Positions 40,901 to 53,325 of a stretch of DNA of 64,000 bases are shown here, one piece after another. The stretch spans positions 37,901,501 through 37,965,500 of the forward strand of contig CM066735.1 of NCBI GenBank assembly GCA_033961575.1, given 5' to 3'. The notes beneath the pieces were generated by a model, which was given only the letters and a program-made list of their open reading frames with translations, ran no database searches and was not told the origin of the DNA. A program made the position numbers and the translations under genes. Source of the DNA: Aselliscus stoliczkanus. Its lineage: Eukaryota; Chordata; Mammalia; Chiroptera; Hipposideridae. Each line of letters opens with the position of its first letter. Position 1 is the stretch's first letter.

Positions 40901-41208
40901 CTCCTTGGCACTGGAACCCTGGGCTGGGAGCCTTGTGGGACTGGGACCCCTTGCTCTTCAGGGGGAACCTCTGTGGCTGAAATACCCTCTTGATTTTTAA
41001 ATGCCACCCATGAGTGTGGGCCCAGCCCATTCCACTTCTCTGCCCCTCCTACCAGCCTCTCTGGCTTCTTCTGAATGTCCTCAGTTACAGGACTTCTGCT
41101 CAGCTAGACTTCAGGTGATTCTCAATGATGGTTGTTACGTAGCTTACTTGCAATTTTGATGTGGTCCTGAGAGGAGCATTTATCTACTCTGCCTTCTTGA
41201 CCAAAAAG
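37905..41208 (-). mobile_element. L1 lacking most of ORF2 (half-L1-like), 3.3 kb
   Basis: Read on the minus strand, the element starts near 41208 with ggtcaagaaggcagagtag, a typical L1 5' start, and has a 5' UTR of about 1.4 kb. A degraded ORF1 follows from about 39788 to 38930. Its N-terminal part contains QRNTSQMKEQNKAPEKELN and its coiled coil contains NTLEGINSRLDEAEDRIS, in different frames. After ORF1 come about 350 bases that look like the start of ORF2 (endonuclease). At about 38568 the sequence jumps to the end of ORF2 and the 3' UTR, which runs to an A-rich tail at 37905. Reverse transcriptase is missing. The frames are broken, so it makes no protein now. Confidence 0.7.
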
Positions 41209-42100
41209 TCCTAATTTTTTTTTATAGCATTCATATTTATTAAGTTTATGAAGCACCTGGGAACTTCTCAAAATATAAAATGTCTTAGACTTATACTCAA
41301 AATATTTAAGATTTCTGAATTTATGTAAAAGCTTGTTTTTTTCATTGTACCTTTAAATATACATTATATTATGTCTAATGAATAAAATAAACTAGAATGT
41401 AGGGTCATGTAAAGACTCTTTTATGAAATTCTAATGCTTATCTCAGCCCAGGAAAAAATAAAGCACACTTAGGGTGCAAGTCTGAAAATATGATATGGAA
41501 ATTGTACATGGGTCAAATAAAGATGATAAAGACCTTTCTCTAAAAATTAAATGCTATCATCAAGAACTAAGATCCTTCATTCATTAAAAATAATTTGACT
41601 TGTCAGAAAAGTTATCTGACACTTGGAAATAGCCAGAAGAGGATTTTATGTATTCTTTCAGTGCAATTCTGGGTTTAATTTTATATTAAATGGGCTATGT
41701 AAAAATGTTTAGGGCAGAGGTTGTGGATTTTTTATACCACAGAGATGTAAATAATTTCTGTCTGTTGGAAAAGAAAATTCTAATGGTTTTACAGTTTATT
41801 ACCCTGTTGGATATTAATCAGTTTTATATCTAGTCCAGCAATCTTATTCTAACATTGCCTATAACATATTTAGCTTTTGAAACACTCTTTGAAACGATTT
41901 TACACCTTACTGGTTCTCTTGTTAATTAATTATTTGAATAATATATTTTACATATATTCATTTTATATTTGCATAGGAGTCATGGTTTTATTATTTTTTT
42001 ATTTGCTTTAATAATTTTTGACTGCCGAGTCTCATAATTTTATTTGCTTGACTCATGATTTTAAATTTTGAAAATTTTACTTTAACAAACTTTCAAAACA

Positions 42101-42251
42101 GGGCCGGCTGAATGGTGCGGTGGTTAAGTGCTGGCTTAGGAAGCCAGCGGCCCTGGTTCAGGTCCCACATATGAGGGCCAGTGACACTGCCCTCAAAAAA
42201 ACAAAAAACAAAACAAAAAACAAAACAAAACAACCAAACAAACAAAAAAAA
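42101..42251 (+). mobile_element. tRNA-derived SINE, copy C
   Basis: This is the sense-orientation copy. It starts GGGCCGGCTGAATGG, has A box TGGTGCGGTGG and B box GGTTCAGGTCC, and the body ends ACACTGCCCTC. An A-rich tail with C interruptions, about 60 bases long, follows. There is no tRNA-unrelated body, so the family is a simple tRNA-plus-tail SINE. The target duplication is unclear because the flanks are A-rich. Confidence 0.85.
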
Positions 42252-42269
42252 CATAGTTACATTATTTAA

Positions 42270-42415
42270 GATGTGAATGGTACCATGTGATCAGCATCTT
42301 GTGTAACACCCTTATCTTCTGGATGAAGAAACTGAGGCTAAAGGAGGCAAAGATCCTTGCCTGAATTTACCCAAATGACTGATTTAGAATCTTCAGTGTT
42401 GGAAACGATTTAGAA
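42270..42415 (-). mobile_element. MIR SINE fragment
   Basis: The antisense MIR core is visible: taacacccttatcttctgga, tgaagaaactgaggctaaag, gactgatttagaatcttcag. Confidence 0.65.
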
Positions 42416-44894
42416 AGTTAGAGTCAAAACTTTCTCAGAGATTTCATTATCTACAACAATAAAACAAGAAATACTAGTTTAATAAACCCTGAGGGTCTTA
42501 CATCAGTATATTCATGTGTATTAATAATTTTAGGACAGGGAGTGGAATAATCAAGGAAGCTTCTCACACCATGAAGCTTTTGATAATCACATTGCACAGT
42601 GTGTCATGCTGTGTGCTAGGCAGTGTGGCTGTACGTATTAATGAACAACTTTTAATGTGTTTGCCAATTAAGCCCTATTATTAGACTTTAAGTTATAGCT
42701 TTAGTGGAAAAAATTGAGGATAGTAATTCTTTGAGGAATATCTAGAAATAATCTCTAATTCTAGAGAAAGGATTTTTTACTCACAGTGAGTTTTACTCTA
42801 TCTCTAATCTACTGTTGACTACTGCTTAAAATGAAAATTTGGAGTCATTTTTGTGGTTGGAGAAATAGATCTATTTAGTTTAGCATGTCCTGAGGATATC
42901 ATTGTGTTCCAGTATGGGGGTACAATAGATTTTCATAATGGAGATCCTGATTTATAAAAAAATGTGCTAGTTTATGTAAATTCAGGATTTCTTTGAGAAG
43001 CTGATTAAATGCACAGGCTGGCTAAATAATTCTTATATAAGAATTTCGTATATAATTTCAAAAGGCTTTTGGACCTCTGGGCAGCCATTCATGGAACTCT
43101 TTCCTCTCAGGTATATGGTTTCCAAAGTAAAGACCTCTTGCTTGACAAGTGTATTTAAGAAGTTGGGAAATATGCTATTCCCTTTAGAAAGATCATCACC
43201 TAATATGTTTGAAAAGTTTTGTTTTTATACATAGGTAAAAATTTAGGTTCTGGAAAAAATTGTTTAAATAATTTAAAAAATATTTAAACTTAGTTTAAAA
43301 GTACTTAAACTTTATTTAAATAAAGTATTTAATAAGGTAACAATAAAAGTTGAAGGACCATTTACTTTGGTAATACTTTAATATTTTCAGCCCATGCCAT
43401 CAGTCCTCAATTTACTACCATTCACATAATCAGGTAGAGAATGAAACCCTTTAAGTTTCATTCAACCCTTTAATTTATTAAAGATTACCAGTTATCTGAT
43501 TTTTTCTGCTTCATTATACAAAGGATCCCAGAGAGTCATTTATTTTACAGTGTCTTAGAATATGAGGAAAGTGAATCTAATATGTACAATTAAATGGAGT
43601 TACTTGATTTACTGTCAAGGGTTTTCTGGACATAAGCATAATGCTCCTGCTTTATATAACACAATTTCCTAAAAAAATGAATGGACTTTTCCCAATGGAA
43701 TTCTTGTCTTGACATTTGCGGAAAGAATGTGACCCTTTCTTACTGTTCCTGTGGCCAGTCAGAGGAATTCAGTGTGTAGACTCATTTCACCTTTTATCTC
43801 CTTACTCATTCAGGCACAGCTGTCTTAAGTTGAAGTATGGCATCTTCCCTAATTTATAAGCTCGTTAGCCCCCTGGGATAGAGCTCTGCTATGAGAAAGT
43901 TCTGACTAATGGGTTGCTGGCAGACTCTTGTTTTGCAACCTAAAAATGCACATGGTCAGTGAATGAAGTCACAGAAATCCTTTCTTATAACAGCATTGTA
44001 TATGGTTAAATTCATTCTTTTTTTTTTTTTTTCATCTTAGAAGGGTACCTTTTTACCCTCAGGATTCCAGAGTACATTTAGTTTGTGGATAAAAAAAAAT
44101 ATGCATAATTATGTGCACACTAAGACATCTCTATGCATCTTCTTTCTTAAATAGTAATCTGCATTTCTTCACAGGACTTGTCAAGATTTCTGAAGCTTTG
44201 GAGACAAAGAGCTAAAATATAAAGACAACCTCCCTTGTCAGTGGCTTTAATCACATGTTGCAGAATAGCTGGCTGTGCTGTATTTCAAAAAGCAAACTGG
44301 GCTGCAGAAAGTGGGACCAGTCACCAAATGAGACAGAAACAGCTGTGATTTTGCAAGATGTGCCAACATTTCTTTAGCTCCAGGATATCAGACATTATTT
44401 GGCTCATAAAGTACCCTATGTTATTGGCTCAACTTCTGTTTAGGAGAACAGGAGGTCTTGTTCTGTATCCTCATTTCAGACCCTCAGGAGTATTTAAAAA
44501 TTGAGGTCAACATTTCTTTTTTTATTTCACAGTACTTTGTTTTAAACACACAAATTATAATTAAGATATCTTCTCTGACTTTGTGGGAATTCATTACTAT
44601 TAAGCTTGCAAGATTCAGGTCTTTCTTAAGAGAATAAGAAATAATTTATAGCATCTCCTAAGAGAGAGTGAATCTTCCTCTCTTTTAATCAGGTAGCAAG
44701 TGAAAGTTAAAATAAGGTTTTTCCTAAGAGTTTTAGTGACAATTGTGACAATGCTATTTGCTGCTAGTATTGCATCATTTCCTTTATCTTACTCTTATCC
44801 TGGGTTGCAAATAGTGTTTAAAGAGGAGTGACAAGTCAGCATCCAGAGTAGCAAATTCCTAATTAAAGACACAGATTTCTAATTAAATCTTGAC

Positions 44895-45017
44895 TTTAGC
44901 CCAGGCTACCTACTAAATGCCAGTAACCACTTAAAGTTGTGACAACTAAGAATGTCTCTAGATTTTGAAAAATATCTTTTGGGAGGCAAAATCATCCCCT
45001 CATTGAGAACCACTGCT
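44895..45017 (-). mobile_element. MER5-type hAT-Charlie fragment
   Basis: The reverse complement matches the MER5A/B pattern: aaatgccagtaaccac, then agttgtgacaactaagaatg, and the end gcaaaatcatcccctcattg agaaccactg. This is an ancient non-autonomous DNA transposon present across placental mammals. Confidence 0.7.
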
Positions 45018-45624
45018 TTTTGTCCACTGATAGAAAGTCCTCTATAAAAGGTAAACATTTAAATTTTTTTTGTCCTCTCACATTCAGTTTATGAAGATTT
45101 TTCTCTGTCAAATTTCTTGTAATAGAATGTATTGCTATGTTGTATGACATCAGTCAGAGCCCTGAGAGGTCTGATGGTGTGGGGAAAGGGATTATTGAAT
45201 GAAGCCACACAAGAGTAAGGAATAAGAGACATTTTGGTCTCTAAAATAAAATTTTTAGGTGAAAAATTTAAGAGCTTACAACTAATTAAATATCAACGCA
45301 AACATTTTGGAATAGGCGGTGGTTGCAGGTAAAAGTGTTTGAAAATGTGTGATTAACCTTCCTGTCCCCTGGCTCAGTGTCTGGATTCTTGAAGACTTCT
45401 GGAATATAAAGAAGCCATACCCTCACTGGGGCTCCAACAGCTCTGTGGAACCTCTTCTGACAGAAAGTCACAAGAAGTGACTGGTGTTTCCTTATGAGCA
45501 GGAGGGGAAGAAGAGTAGCAAACTTTTATTAGAGTGGAGTAGTTTGGCCGTGATACAGTTAGCAGTCGATCGGTGGTGCAGAAACCCTGGGAAATAGAAG
45601 AGCAGGATGAAATAGCGGTAGGCT

Positions 45625-45840
45625 AGGCTAAGTAATGCTGCAGTGACAAAATGCCATCAAGTCTCAGTGGCTTACAACAACATATTTCTCACAATACATG
45701 TCCATTACTGCTTTGCAGGAGGGCTTTGCTTTTCATAGATACCTAGAGATCCAAGCTGATGAGGCCCCCAGGATGTTTCCATTTCTATGCCTGAGTGAAA
45801 GGAAGTTCATAACTCACTGGACAAAAGCAGTCTAGAAAGC
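45625..45840. mobile_element. Possible old LTR fragment
   Basis: The sequence around aatctcagtggcttacaac-like motifs (here aagtctcagtggcttacaac) and tacatgtccattactgc resembles the edge of an old ERVL/MaLR-type LTR. It fades into unrecognised sequence by about 45840. Family and orientation are uncertain. Confidence 0.4.
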
Positions 45841-47273
45841 AGGGGAACTTGAACTAGCTGGTGAGTAAACATTCTTAACTACAGCAGATGGTGAAAGCTA
45901 CAATGGTGAATGAGTACAGTTGAGGCAAATATAACCTAAATCTATTATTGTCTCTCCAATAGACCCTCTTTTTTGGGGATGACCCAAGCCACCTAACTTT
46001 ACTTCTGACCAGGTTTCCAGGCCATGATGATAGGTTCCATGATGTATGTATGACTTGAGCTGGTCAAATCATAGTCATCTTACTCAGTTTTGTTTCCTGT
46101 CATGATTGATTGATTCAAAATTGAACCCCTAACTGAAGTGGGTCCATCAGAAAACTTGCCTCAAAATTTTAGAAGTGAAAAAGAATAAAAAGAGAAACCA
46201 GGACCCAGGATAAAGTAATAATGGGTAATATTCTGGAGATCTTAGTCAGACGACTTTCCTTTTTGTGAGTTGGAGAAAATTAATTGCAGAGAAAGAGGAA
46301 AGGTGGGAGTGAAATACATAGACGCACTGATAGGCAAAATGCTCATGTCTTATGCCTTTTGATTCCTTTGCATTAGTTGCTCTAGAGGTTTCTTCCAATT
46401 CTTGGTTCCCTTCAAATAGCTCAGTATCCTTTTTTTTTTTTTAACTCACCGATTTTTTGCTTCAGCTTGATCTAGGTTGGTTGTTTTTCTGATTCTTGCA
46501 ACAAATGGAAAATCTATAATTGGTTTCTAAGGCAGTTAGGTCTTCTTCTAATTCATCAATTTTAGAAAGTATAATATATCATGATTTCTTTCTACGACAG
46601 ATAAAGATAATCAGGCTCTTAAATTTTCTTTCTGTACTTCTTTCCTTCAGAATCCAACTTCTAAAATATTGGTCATGATGCTTACATTGTTAGTCATCTT
46701 ATTATTCACCTTCTGGCTTCCACTTTGTTACCTGTGCATGCATTCTATATTTGAATGGGTTTCCTGCCTACCATCCATTACAGTTTCCTCATTCCTGATG
46801 TTTTTTTTTTTTTTTTTTCTCTCATTCATCGCTTTCCTGGTGGGCTTCATTATCAAATACTTTTTGCAGACTTACTCAGTGTTTGTTAGAGCGGATTGGA
46901 ATGTGTGTTGGAGAAGAGGTTGGGGAAGACTGGAGAAGTAATTTAGGAAGCTGTAGAAATCGCTTAGGCATAACATAATCAAGGAATGAGGTAGGATGGT
47001 TCTAGTTTTGAAGTATTTTTCATACATAATTGTGGGCCATTATGTATGTTAGGATTCAAAGGAAATTAACCATTCTGAGAAAACTATCATTGCTGTGGCA
47101 GACAGTTTGAAAATATATTTTGGGCATATTATGTAAAACAGGCTGCTTTGACTATAGGTATATTTTCTTTAGCTATAGTCGTCACACCAGTAGTCTTCTT
47201 TAAAGAAATATTATCTAAACAAGAGAAGGTCATCTGAGTCTGTATCATTGAGAAAGAAGGTTCAAAACAATGG

Positions 47274-47274
<1 letters not shown>

Positions 47275-47319
<45 letters not shown>

Positions 47320-47340
47320 ACTCACACTCACACTCACACT
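47275..47340. repeat. (CA)n microsatellite with CACACT/CTCACA right part
   Basis: A CA run of about 19 units passes into CTCACACTCACACT variants on its right side, in intergenic DNA. Confidence 0.95.
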
Positions 47341-47614
47341 AACTCATTCTCACATCTAACAAGAAATCCAGATAAGGAAAGATTGTAATAGACATTTCAC
47401 CCCTCACAAAGTTATAACCCCCACTCCCCATCTTTTTTCTTAATGAACTGATTTCACAGTTAATTATAAACCAAGTTACTTCCTGTTGTCAGGATTGAGG
47501 CCCTGAGCTTACGGTGGAGTGCTCCAAACCATGAGATTAAATCCATATCTCAAGATTTTCTGATCCAATTTGCTCTCAGCTGGTAATGACTAAAGAATTT
47601 ATTTGCCAATTTAA

Positions 47615-47715
47615 TTGGGTTAGGGGTTTATTTATTCATTTATGTAACAAATATTTGTTGAGTGTCAACTATATGCCAGATACTGGGGATGTAGCAGAGA
47701 AAAAGAAAAAAAAAA
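47615..47715 (-). mobile_element. L2 LINE 3' fragment
   Basis: The antisense L2 end is visible: ttcatttatgtaacaaat, atttgttgagtgtcaac, tatatgccagatactgggg. An A-rich run follows. Confidence 0.65.
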
Positions 47716-48984
47716 AGAGTACATTTGTCTTTAGCAGCTTCTTTTCTTCAAATCTTTGATCATTAAACTATAAGAGTTAATATCTGTATATAGGATGTAA
47801 GAGATATCAGAGGTATTAGCCAAAGTTTCCCATCCTTAAGAAACTAATTTTATATAGAGTTCCCTTAACCTTCCCTTCTGTTCTTCAAATGTTCCTGTCA
47901 AAAAAAAAGAAACATTACTTTTCAGATATCTCTATGTACATAATCAGAATACTTGAGTAATAGCTCAGGTATTCTTCATAATGGCTCCAGCCAATGCATT
48001 TTATTATCAGGGATTGTGTGTTTTGTGTATTTTTCATTTGGGTCTTTTTTCCATTTTATCTTTGGTAGAAAAAATTACCAGTATAAATCTTAACAAAGAC
48101 TACAGGAAGAAATATTTTGGATTTTTGCCAGCCTTGGTAGTATACTTTCAAACCAAGGAAACGTTCTAAAATCAATATTTAAATAGCATTTGGCAAAACA
48201 TTCTGCCCTGAAAGAAATGGATGGCATTTTTTAAAGATGAAGAATAATGGGAACCAGAAAGCAAAGTTCAAGAAGCCATCCTCAGTAAATCCTGCTTCTC
48301 TTTGTTGACACATAATCCCTTTCAAGGGCTTTCAACATCCCAGGTCTCTTCCTCCATTATTAGCAGTCTTCTTTTCTTCTCTTCACTTTTTCTTTTTAAG
48401 TGCATTGAAGAGCTGCTATCTCTATTTTTTTTTTTTTCAGGAACCCTCTTCAATGTAATTTCTGACTATTGGAGTAACTTTTCAATAATATACAGCCATT
48501 TCTTCTTTGTAAAGTCTCCAGTGGTTCTTTCCATTTTCCACTAATGCTGATTTCTCCTCTCTCTTTCTGGTACACAGAAATACAGCCTTCCTTATTCTGT
48601 ACTGTTCTCCTGCTTGCCTTACTTCCCCTAAGGCTCTATCCAGTTTTTCCCCTTCTCTATCATTACTCTCAAGAAATTCACAGCTTTGTTTCTACTGCCT
48701 TGGCAAAGTGCAGCTAAATTAGCCTGGCCACTTGTGAGTACCTTCACAAACCTCTTGCTTGTCTTATCTTTCAACCCTTTGAAAGTTTCTTATGTAGGAA
48801 TTAGACACCATTTCAATAAACTGAAAGAGCATGACATAAAAGCAAGAGGCAAATAATGGGTAGTCACACAGTCAGAGATCTGGTTGTTATTGAGGTTCAT
48901 TTGGTACACGTTTTTCGAAAATGATTACATATAAGTTCTGGAGAGTTGTGATATGAAACAATATGGCAACTTTCCTAATCTAAT

Positions 48985-49200
48985 AATAACACCATATCAG
49001 ATGCTTACTGTGAAGCTAGCATGATGCGATGCACTTTAAAAATATGATCTACTTTCGTCTGATGACTATCTGACAAAGGAGATAATGGAAAAACGGAGAA
49101 CTTAATAATTCATCCAAGAACAAACAGTCAGGAAGTGACCATACCGAGATTCATATCCAAACCTACTTCACTTCACAATTTACGTTTCTTATAATTAGGC
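48985..49200 (-). mobile_element. MIR SINE
   Basis: The antisense MIR pattern shows as tgcttactgtgaagctagca, gatgcactttaaaaatatg, caaaggagataatggaaaaa and agtgaccataccgagattc. Confidence 0.6.
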
Positions 49201-50939
49201 CACTGAGCCTTCCCAGTTTCATCCAGTACTCAGTCCACTCTGTCACAGTGACTTGCTTCTCTTAGAAAATTTATATTTCTTATACAGATTGATAAATTGA
49301 TAAGAAGAAACCATGGTTAAGTGTTTAAGTGGAAAAACTAATAGACTTCTGATAGAGATAAGCATAAGCCACTTAAATTTAATCTCTCACACATCCAATT
49401 CTACTCACAAATATGACATGATAATCTTCAGTGTTACCCAGTATCAGTTCCTAATATTTAAAAACATTATCATCATGTTGAACCTCATGATTCATAGAGA
49501 CAAAGAGAATTTCAACCCTCAGTTGCAAACGCCATCCTTTTGTCATGATGCTGAGTTACATAGAACTAAGGCACATGTAACATAAAGACTTCTTTCTGTT
49601 CCAAGCCTCAATGAACATTTTTCTTGATGCATTTGGATTCCTCGGGTAAGAAAGTCACAATGTAAAGCCGTTCTTTACATTCGATATTGTAAGTTTGAAC
49701 AAAGGGCTGTGAGACTGCTATGGTGTGAAAGCTGGTCTAGTTCACAGAACAAAGGAAGGCAAAGCCCACTGAAAATCACAGCATTCCACTTCATTTTATT
49801 TGTGTTTTATTGTCGAAAATTGAATTTGCTAGTTTGCAAGTAGATAGAATAGCCAGAAGAGCTTTGGTCAATTGATTAGAGTGTTTGAAAGTAAAAGATT
49901 GAAGAAACAAAGAACAGATTTAGACTCATATAAAATCAACTCTGTGCTAGGAAAGAATCCTTACTTTCACTTAGAGTTATATCAGAAAGTGTATTTTCAT
50001 GACCAAACAGTGATACTTTATAAAATTTTATACCATTGATTTGATTGAAACCTTTTTTATTTTTGCATTCTTTTTTGCCGGTTATATGAGTGACAACAGC
50101 CTTAAAATTTTTATTATACTAAGTTCTCAATATATGTTCAACATTCCAGTATCTATTTGGTTGGCTTGTCTAAAGTTCAGGAACTTTTATATTGAGGATT
50201 GGGGAAGACTGAGAGGTAAAAATATACACATCTCCTTTTATAGACAGGCATGCACACTTTTTAAAAGAACACTGGGACTTTCCATGCAGCCATCTATCTC
50301 ATCATAAATATGAAACAGCATCAAAGTTTATAGACAGTGGGTTATCTGAGAGCATGACACTCAAAGCAATATGCAATTCATGGCTTCAGTTCAGTTTTTT
50401 TTTGAGGAGGAGGATGAGGTGTTTTTTTAGAATACAATGTTCTTTCTTATAAAGCCAAGATAGTCTATCAAATCCATTCCACTACCATAACATAGAAATC
50501 AGAGAAGCCATTCCCAAAAAACTGGTTAGTACAAAAACCATTTTATAGGAGGCTATTATTGGAAAACAAAGCTCCATAAATTCTATTTGTGAAGGCAGGC
50601 ATTCATATGGCAATTGATTTATTGTTATTAATGTATTTCCCTATGTCATTCCAAAAATGATTTGAAGCACATAGGTTCCAGGTAGGAGTAGCAAAATACT
50701 TAAAGCTATAAAAATCAAATGATGAAGACTTCAAACCAGAGTTTATGAAAATAGAAAGTAACTCAGAAATAAAGTAACTATTTTGAAGAAGTTTGGTATA
50801 AATACAGGATCTCATCGAAATAGAAAATAAATCAGCAAGTCACTCAGGATAAAAGTAATCAAAATATAAAGGGATTTGATGAATATGTGGGAGAGAAATA
50901 TTTCCAGTGTCACAGCTATATAAAAGTTTCACCAATTCC

Positions 50940-51250
50940 AATATTAGTTTTTAAGATTAGAACCAAATTGTAATATATATTTAATATATATTTACATTAT
51001 ATAGTATAAATAAATATGAATTTAATGCATTATGTTAGGTATATTGTTATACGTATAGTAATATATTAGGTACTCATATACATATATGATATATATATGT
51101 ATACTTAATACATAACTACCTGTAAAATGCACATATTCTATACATATATGTACATACATAAATGCATAAATATGTATATATAGATAGACACACATACATT
51201 TATAATATATCTGTATATTGTATGCATATATGTATCTATATCATATAGCT
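50940..51250. repeat. AT-rich low-complexity DNA
   Basis: About 300 bases are dominated by TATA, ATAC and ATGT steps without a fixed unit. No gene or element is recognisable in it. Confidence 0.85.
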
Positions 51251-51295
51251 CTCTATAAAAAATGTTTTTAAAGTCTGGACCATAGAAAACTAAAA

Positions 51296-51395
51296 TTTCA
51301 GTGAAAGGTGGACATTAAATATATGCTCTCTGACCCAACATTTGATTTCAGTGAAAGGTGAACATTAAATATATGCTCTCTGACCCAACATTTGA
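51296..51395. repeat. 50-bp tandem duplication
   Basis: Two adjacent 50-base units begin tttcagtgaaaggtg, at 51296-51345 and 51346-51395. They differ at one base (g at 51311, a at 51361). Confidence 0.95.
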
Positions 51396-51799
51396 CAAGA
51401 AAGCTCATATTTGTCTAACTGCCTGGGAAAAAGGCTACTCTAAGCAGTCCGAAGCCTGACCCTCTGTCCCATTTTGGTTTGGAGACTATTTCTGCAGTAC
51501 CTGAGAAAGCCAGCATCACCCAGCTGAGATATTAATATAAACTCTGAGCTTTGTGATACCTGTGAGGAGACCGCAGCAAAAAACAAGCCCTTTTGAAAGA
51601 AATGCAAAATAAAAAATTAAAGTGCATAGAACTTCTTTATCATGAAATCAGGTTTACAGACATGAAATAGAACTACTGCACTAATTGTTTGAAACAATAA
51701 GTAAAGCAGACTATAAAGTGATAATGGACAATTGAATGTTTTAATTGTTGAGTAATTTGTCAAAAGACTGCCAAGTACAGTAGATAAGAATCCAATATT

Positions 51800-52015
51800 G
51801 GGGCTAGACAAAGCCTGACATTGAATCTCAGTGGGGCCACTTTCTTGACATGTGTCCTTGGACAAGTCGACCAACTCTATTAAACTCTAGGATCTTGATC
51901 TGTAAAATGAAAATGAAAATAGTAGTTCCTGCCAGATTGAATTATTGTGATGATTAAATTAGATAATGCATTTAATATGCCTACTAATACAGTGCATACC
52001 ATGCAGTGCTATAAT
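51800..52015 (+). mobile_element. MIR SINE
   Basis: The sense MIR pattern runs gacattgaatctcagtgg, gtgtccttggacaagtcgac, cttgatctgtaaaatgaaaa, tattgtgatgattaaattag and cagtgcataccatgcag. Confidence 0.75.
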
Positions 52016-52494
52016 TTGCTCTAGAATAAACTTTGTGTTTTAAAATTTTAAACAATTTAATAGGAAGAATGGATGCTATTTTGCAAAAGTGAAGACTAGG
52101 GGGAAAAGGAAAATATTCTTACATTCACATATCTGAAGACATCTCATTCAGAAAGGGGAAAGTAATTATCAGGGCTTTCCTCCAAAGCAAAAACAGAACC
52201 GTGGTTTGAAGTTATAGGGAGCATCATTTTATTCCAATTTAAGAAACTTTCTCATAGTCAGAGCGATTCATAAATTCTCTCCTGGGAAAATTTGAGTAGA
52301 GATGGGTGACTCCCATGTTGGGTGGAGTGCAGCTGACTGGAATTTTAGGTAAGTGCCCTGTGAGACCTTCATGGGGAAGAAAAAACTGAGACAAGAGAAG
52401 AATTGGGAAATGAAAGAAAAAAAAGTAGAGACTCATGCCATTGTAGGACACTCTCTCTCAGCTTTTTTGTGAGTAAACAGTGTGTTATGTTTAT

Positions 52495-53325
52495 ATATTA
52501 ACCATTTATTAATTAAAAATATTTACTGAGTGCCTAATTTATAAACACCAGTTTACAAATCCCTGTCCTCTAGGAGTTTCTGCTTTAGTGGGGAAAGACA
52601 GATAATAACCAAAACAAATAATTACAATGTTGAAAGATTGTAAATAGAGTAGGGGAAAAAATAGAGCAAGTTAAAGGAGATCAGGAGTGCTGAGTTGTGG
52701 GTTATAATTGTAAACTGAGTGATTTGGGAAGACCTCAATGAGAAGGTGACATTTAGAAAATGCTTGAAAGCAATGAGGGACTGAAGTCACGCATGTGTCA
52801 GGGAAGAGAACTTTCCAAACTGAGGGAACTTCTATTGCAAAGGTCCTGAGGTGACAGCTGCCTCGTGTGTTCTGGTGAGAAAAAGGAGGTCAGCATGGCT
52901 GCAGCAAAGGGAGCCATGGGGAGACTTGCAAGGGATAATATCAGAAAAGCCATGAAGGGCTGGTCAGTGAAGGGACCTGTGTGCCACTGCAAGTACCTTG
53001 GCTTTTATCAGATTGAAGGATTTAAAGGGTGACACCATCTAACTTTCCTTTTAACACTCTTACTGGTTGATGTGTGGAGAATACACTATGGCGTCAAGAG
53101 CTAAAACAGGGAGTCCAATTAGAGGCTGTGTAGTGGTCCAGGTGAGCCATAAAGATGGTTGGGACCATTGTGGAAGCAGTGGCAGTAAAGAGAGGTGGTC
53201 AGATGCTTGACACATTCTGAAGGTAGAACTACCAGATTACATATGGGTATGAGAGAAATAGAAGAATCAGTGATGACCAAGAAGAGGAAGACATGTATTG
53301 GAATGGGAGGTAGAAGTTTACATTT
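52495..53325 (-). mobile_element. L2 LINE, about 0.8 kb
   Basis: Long antisense L2 sequence is visible: aatatttactgagtgcctaa, gggaagacctcaatgagaag, aaggtcctgaggtgacagct, gtgtggagaatacactatgg, gaggctgtgtagtggtccag, gtggaagcagtggcagtaaa and aggtagaactaccag. The frames are broken. This is the longest old LINE copy in the window. Confidence 0.8.

Larger units (their letters stand above)
41209..47270. other. Intergenic, AT-rich, no gene seen
   Basis: Apart from the SINE, MIR, MER5 and possible LTR fragments listed separately, I see no exon, RNA gene or repeat here. The short open frames are ordinary for AT-rich DNA and none has splice signals or a recognisable domain. Confidence 0.7.
47716..52494. 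other. Intergenic, no gene seen
   Basis: MIR copies, the AT-rich tract and the 50-bp duplication are listed separately. Nothing else is recognisable. Confidence 0.7.
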
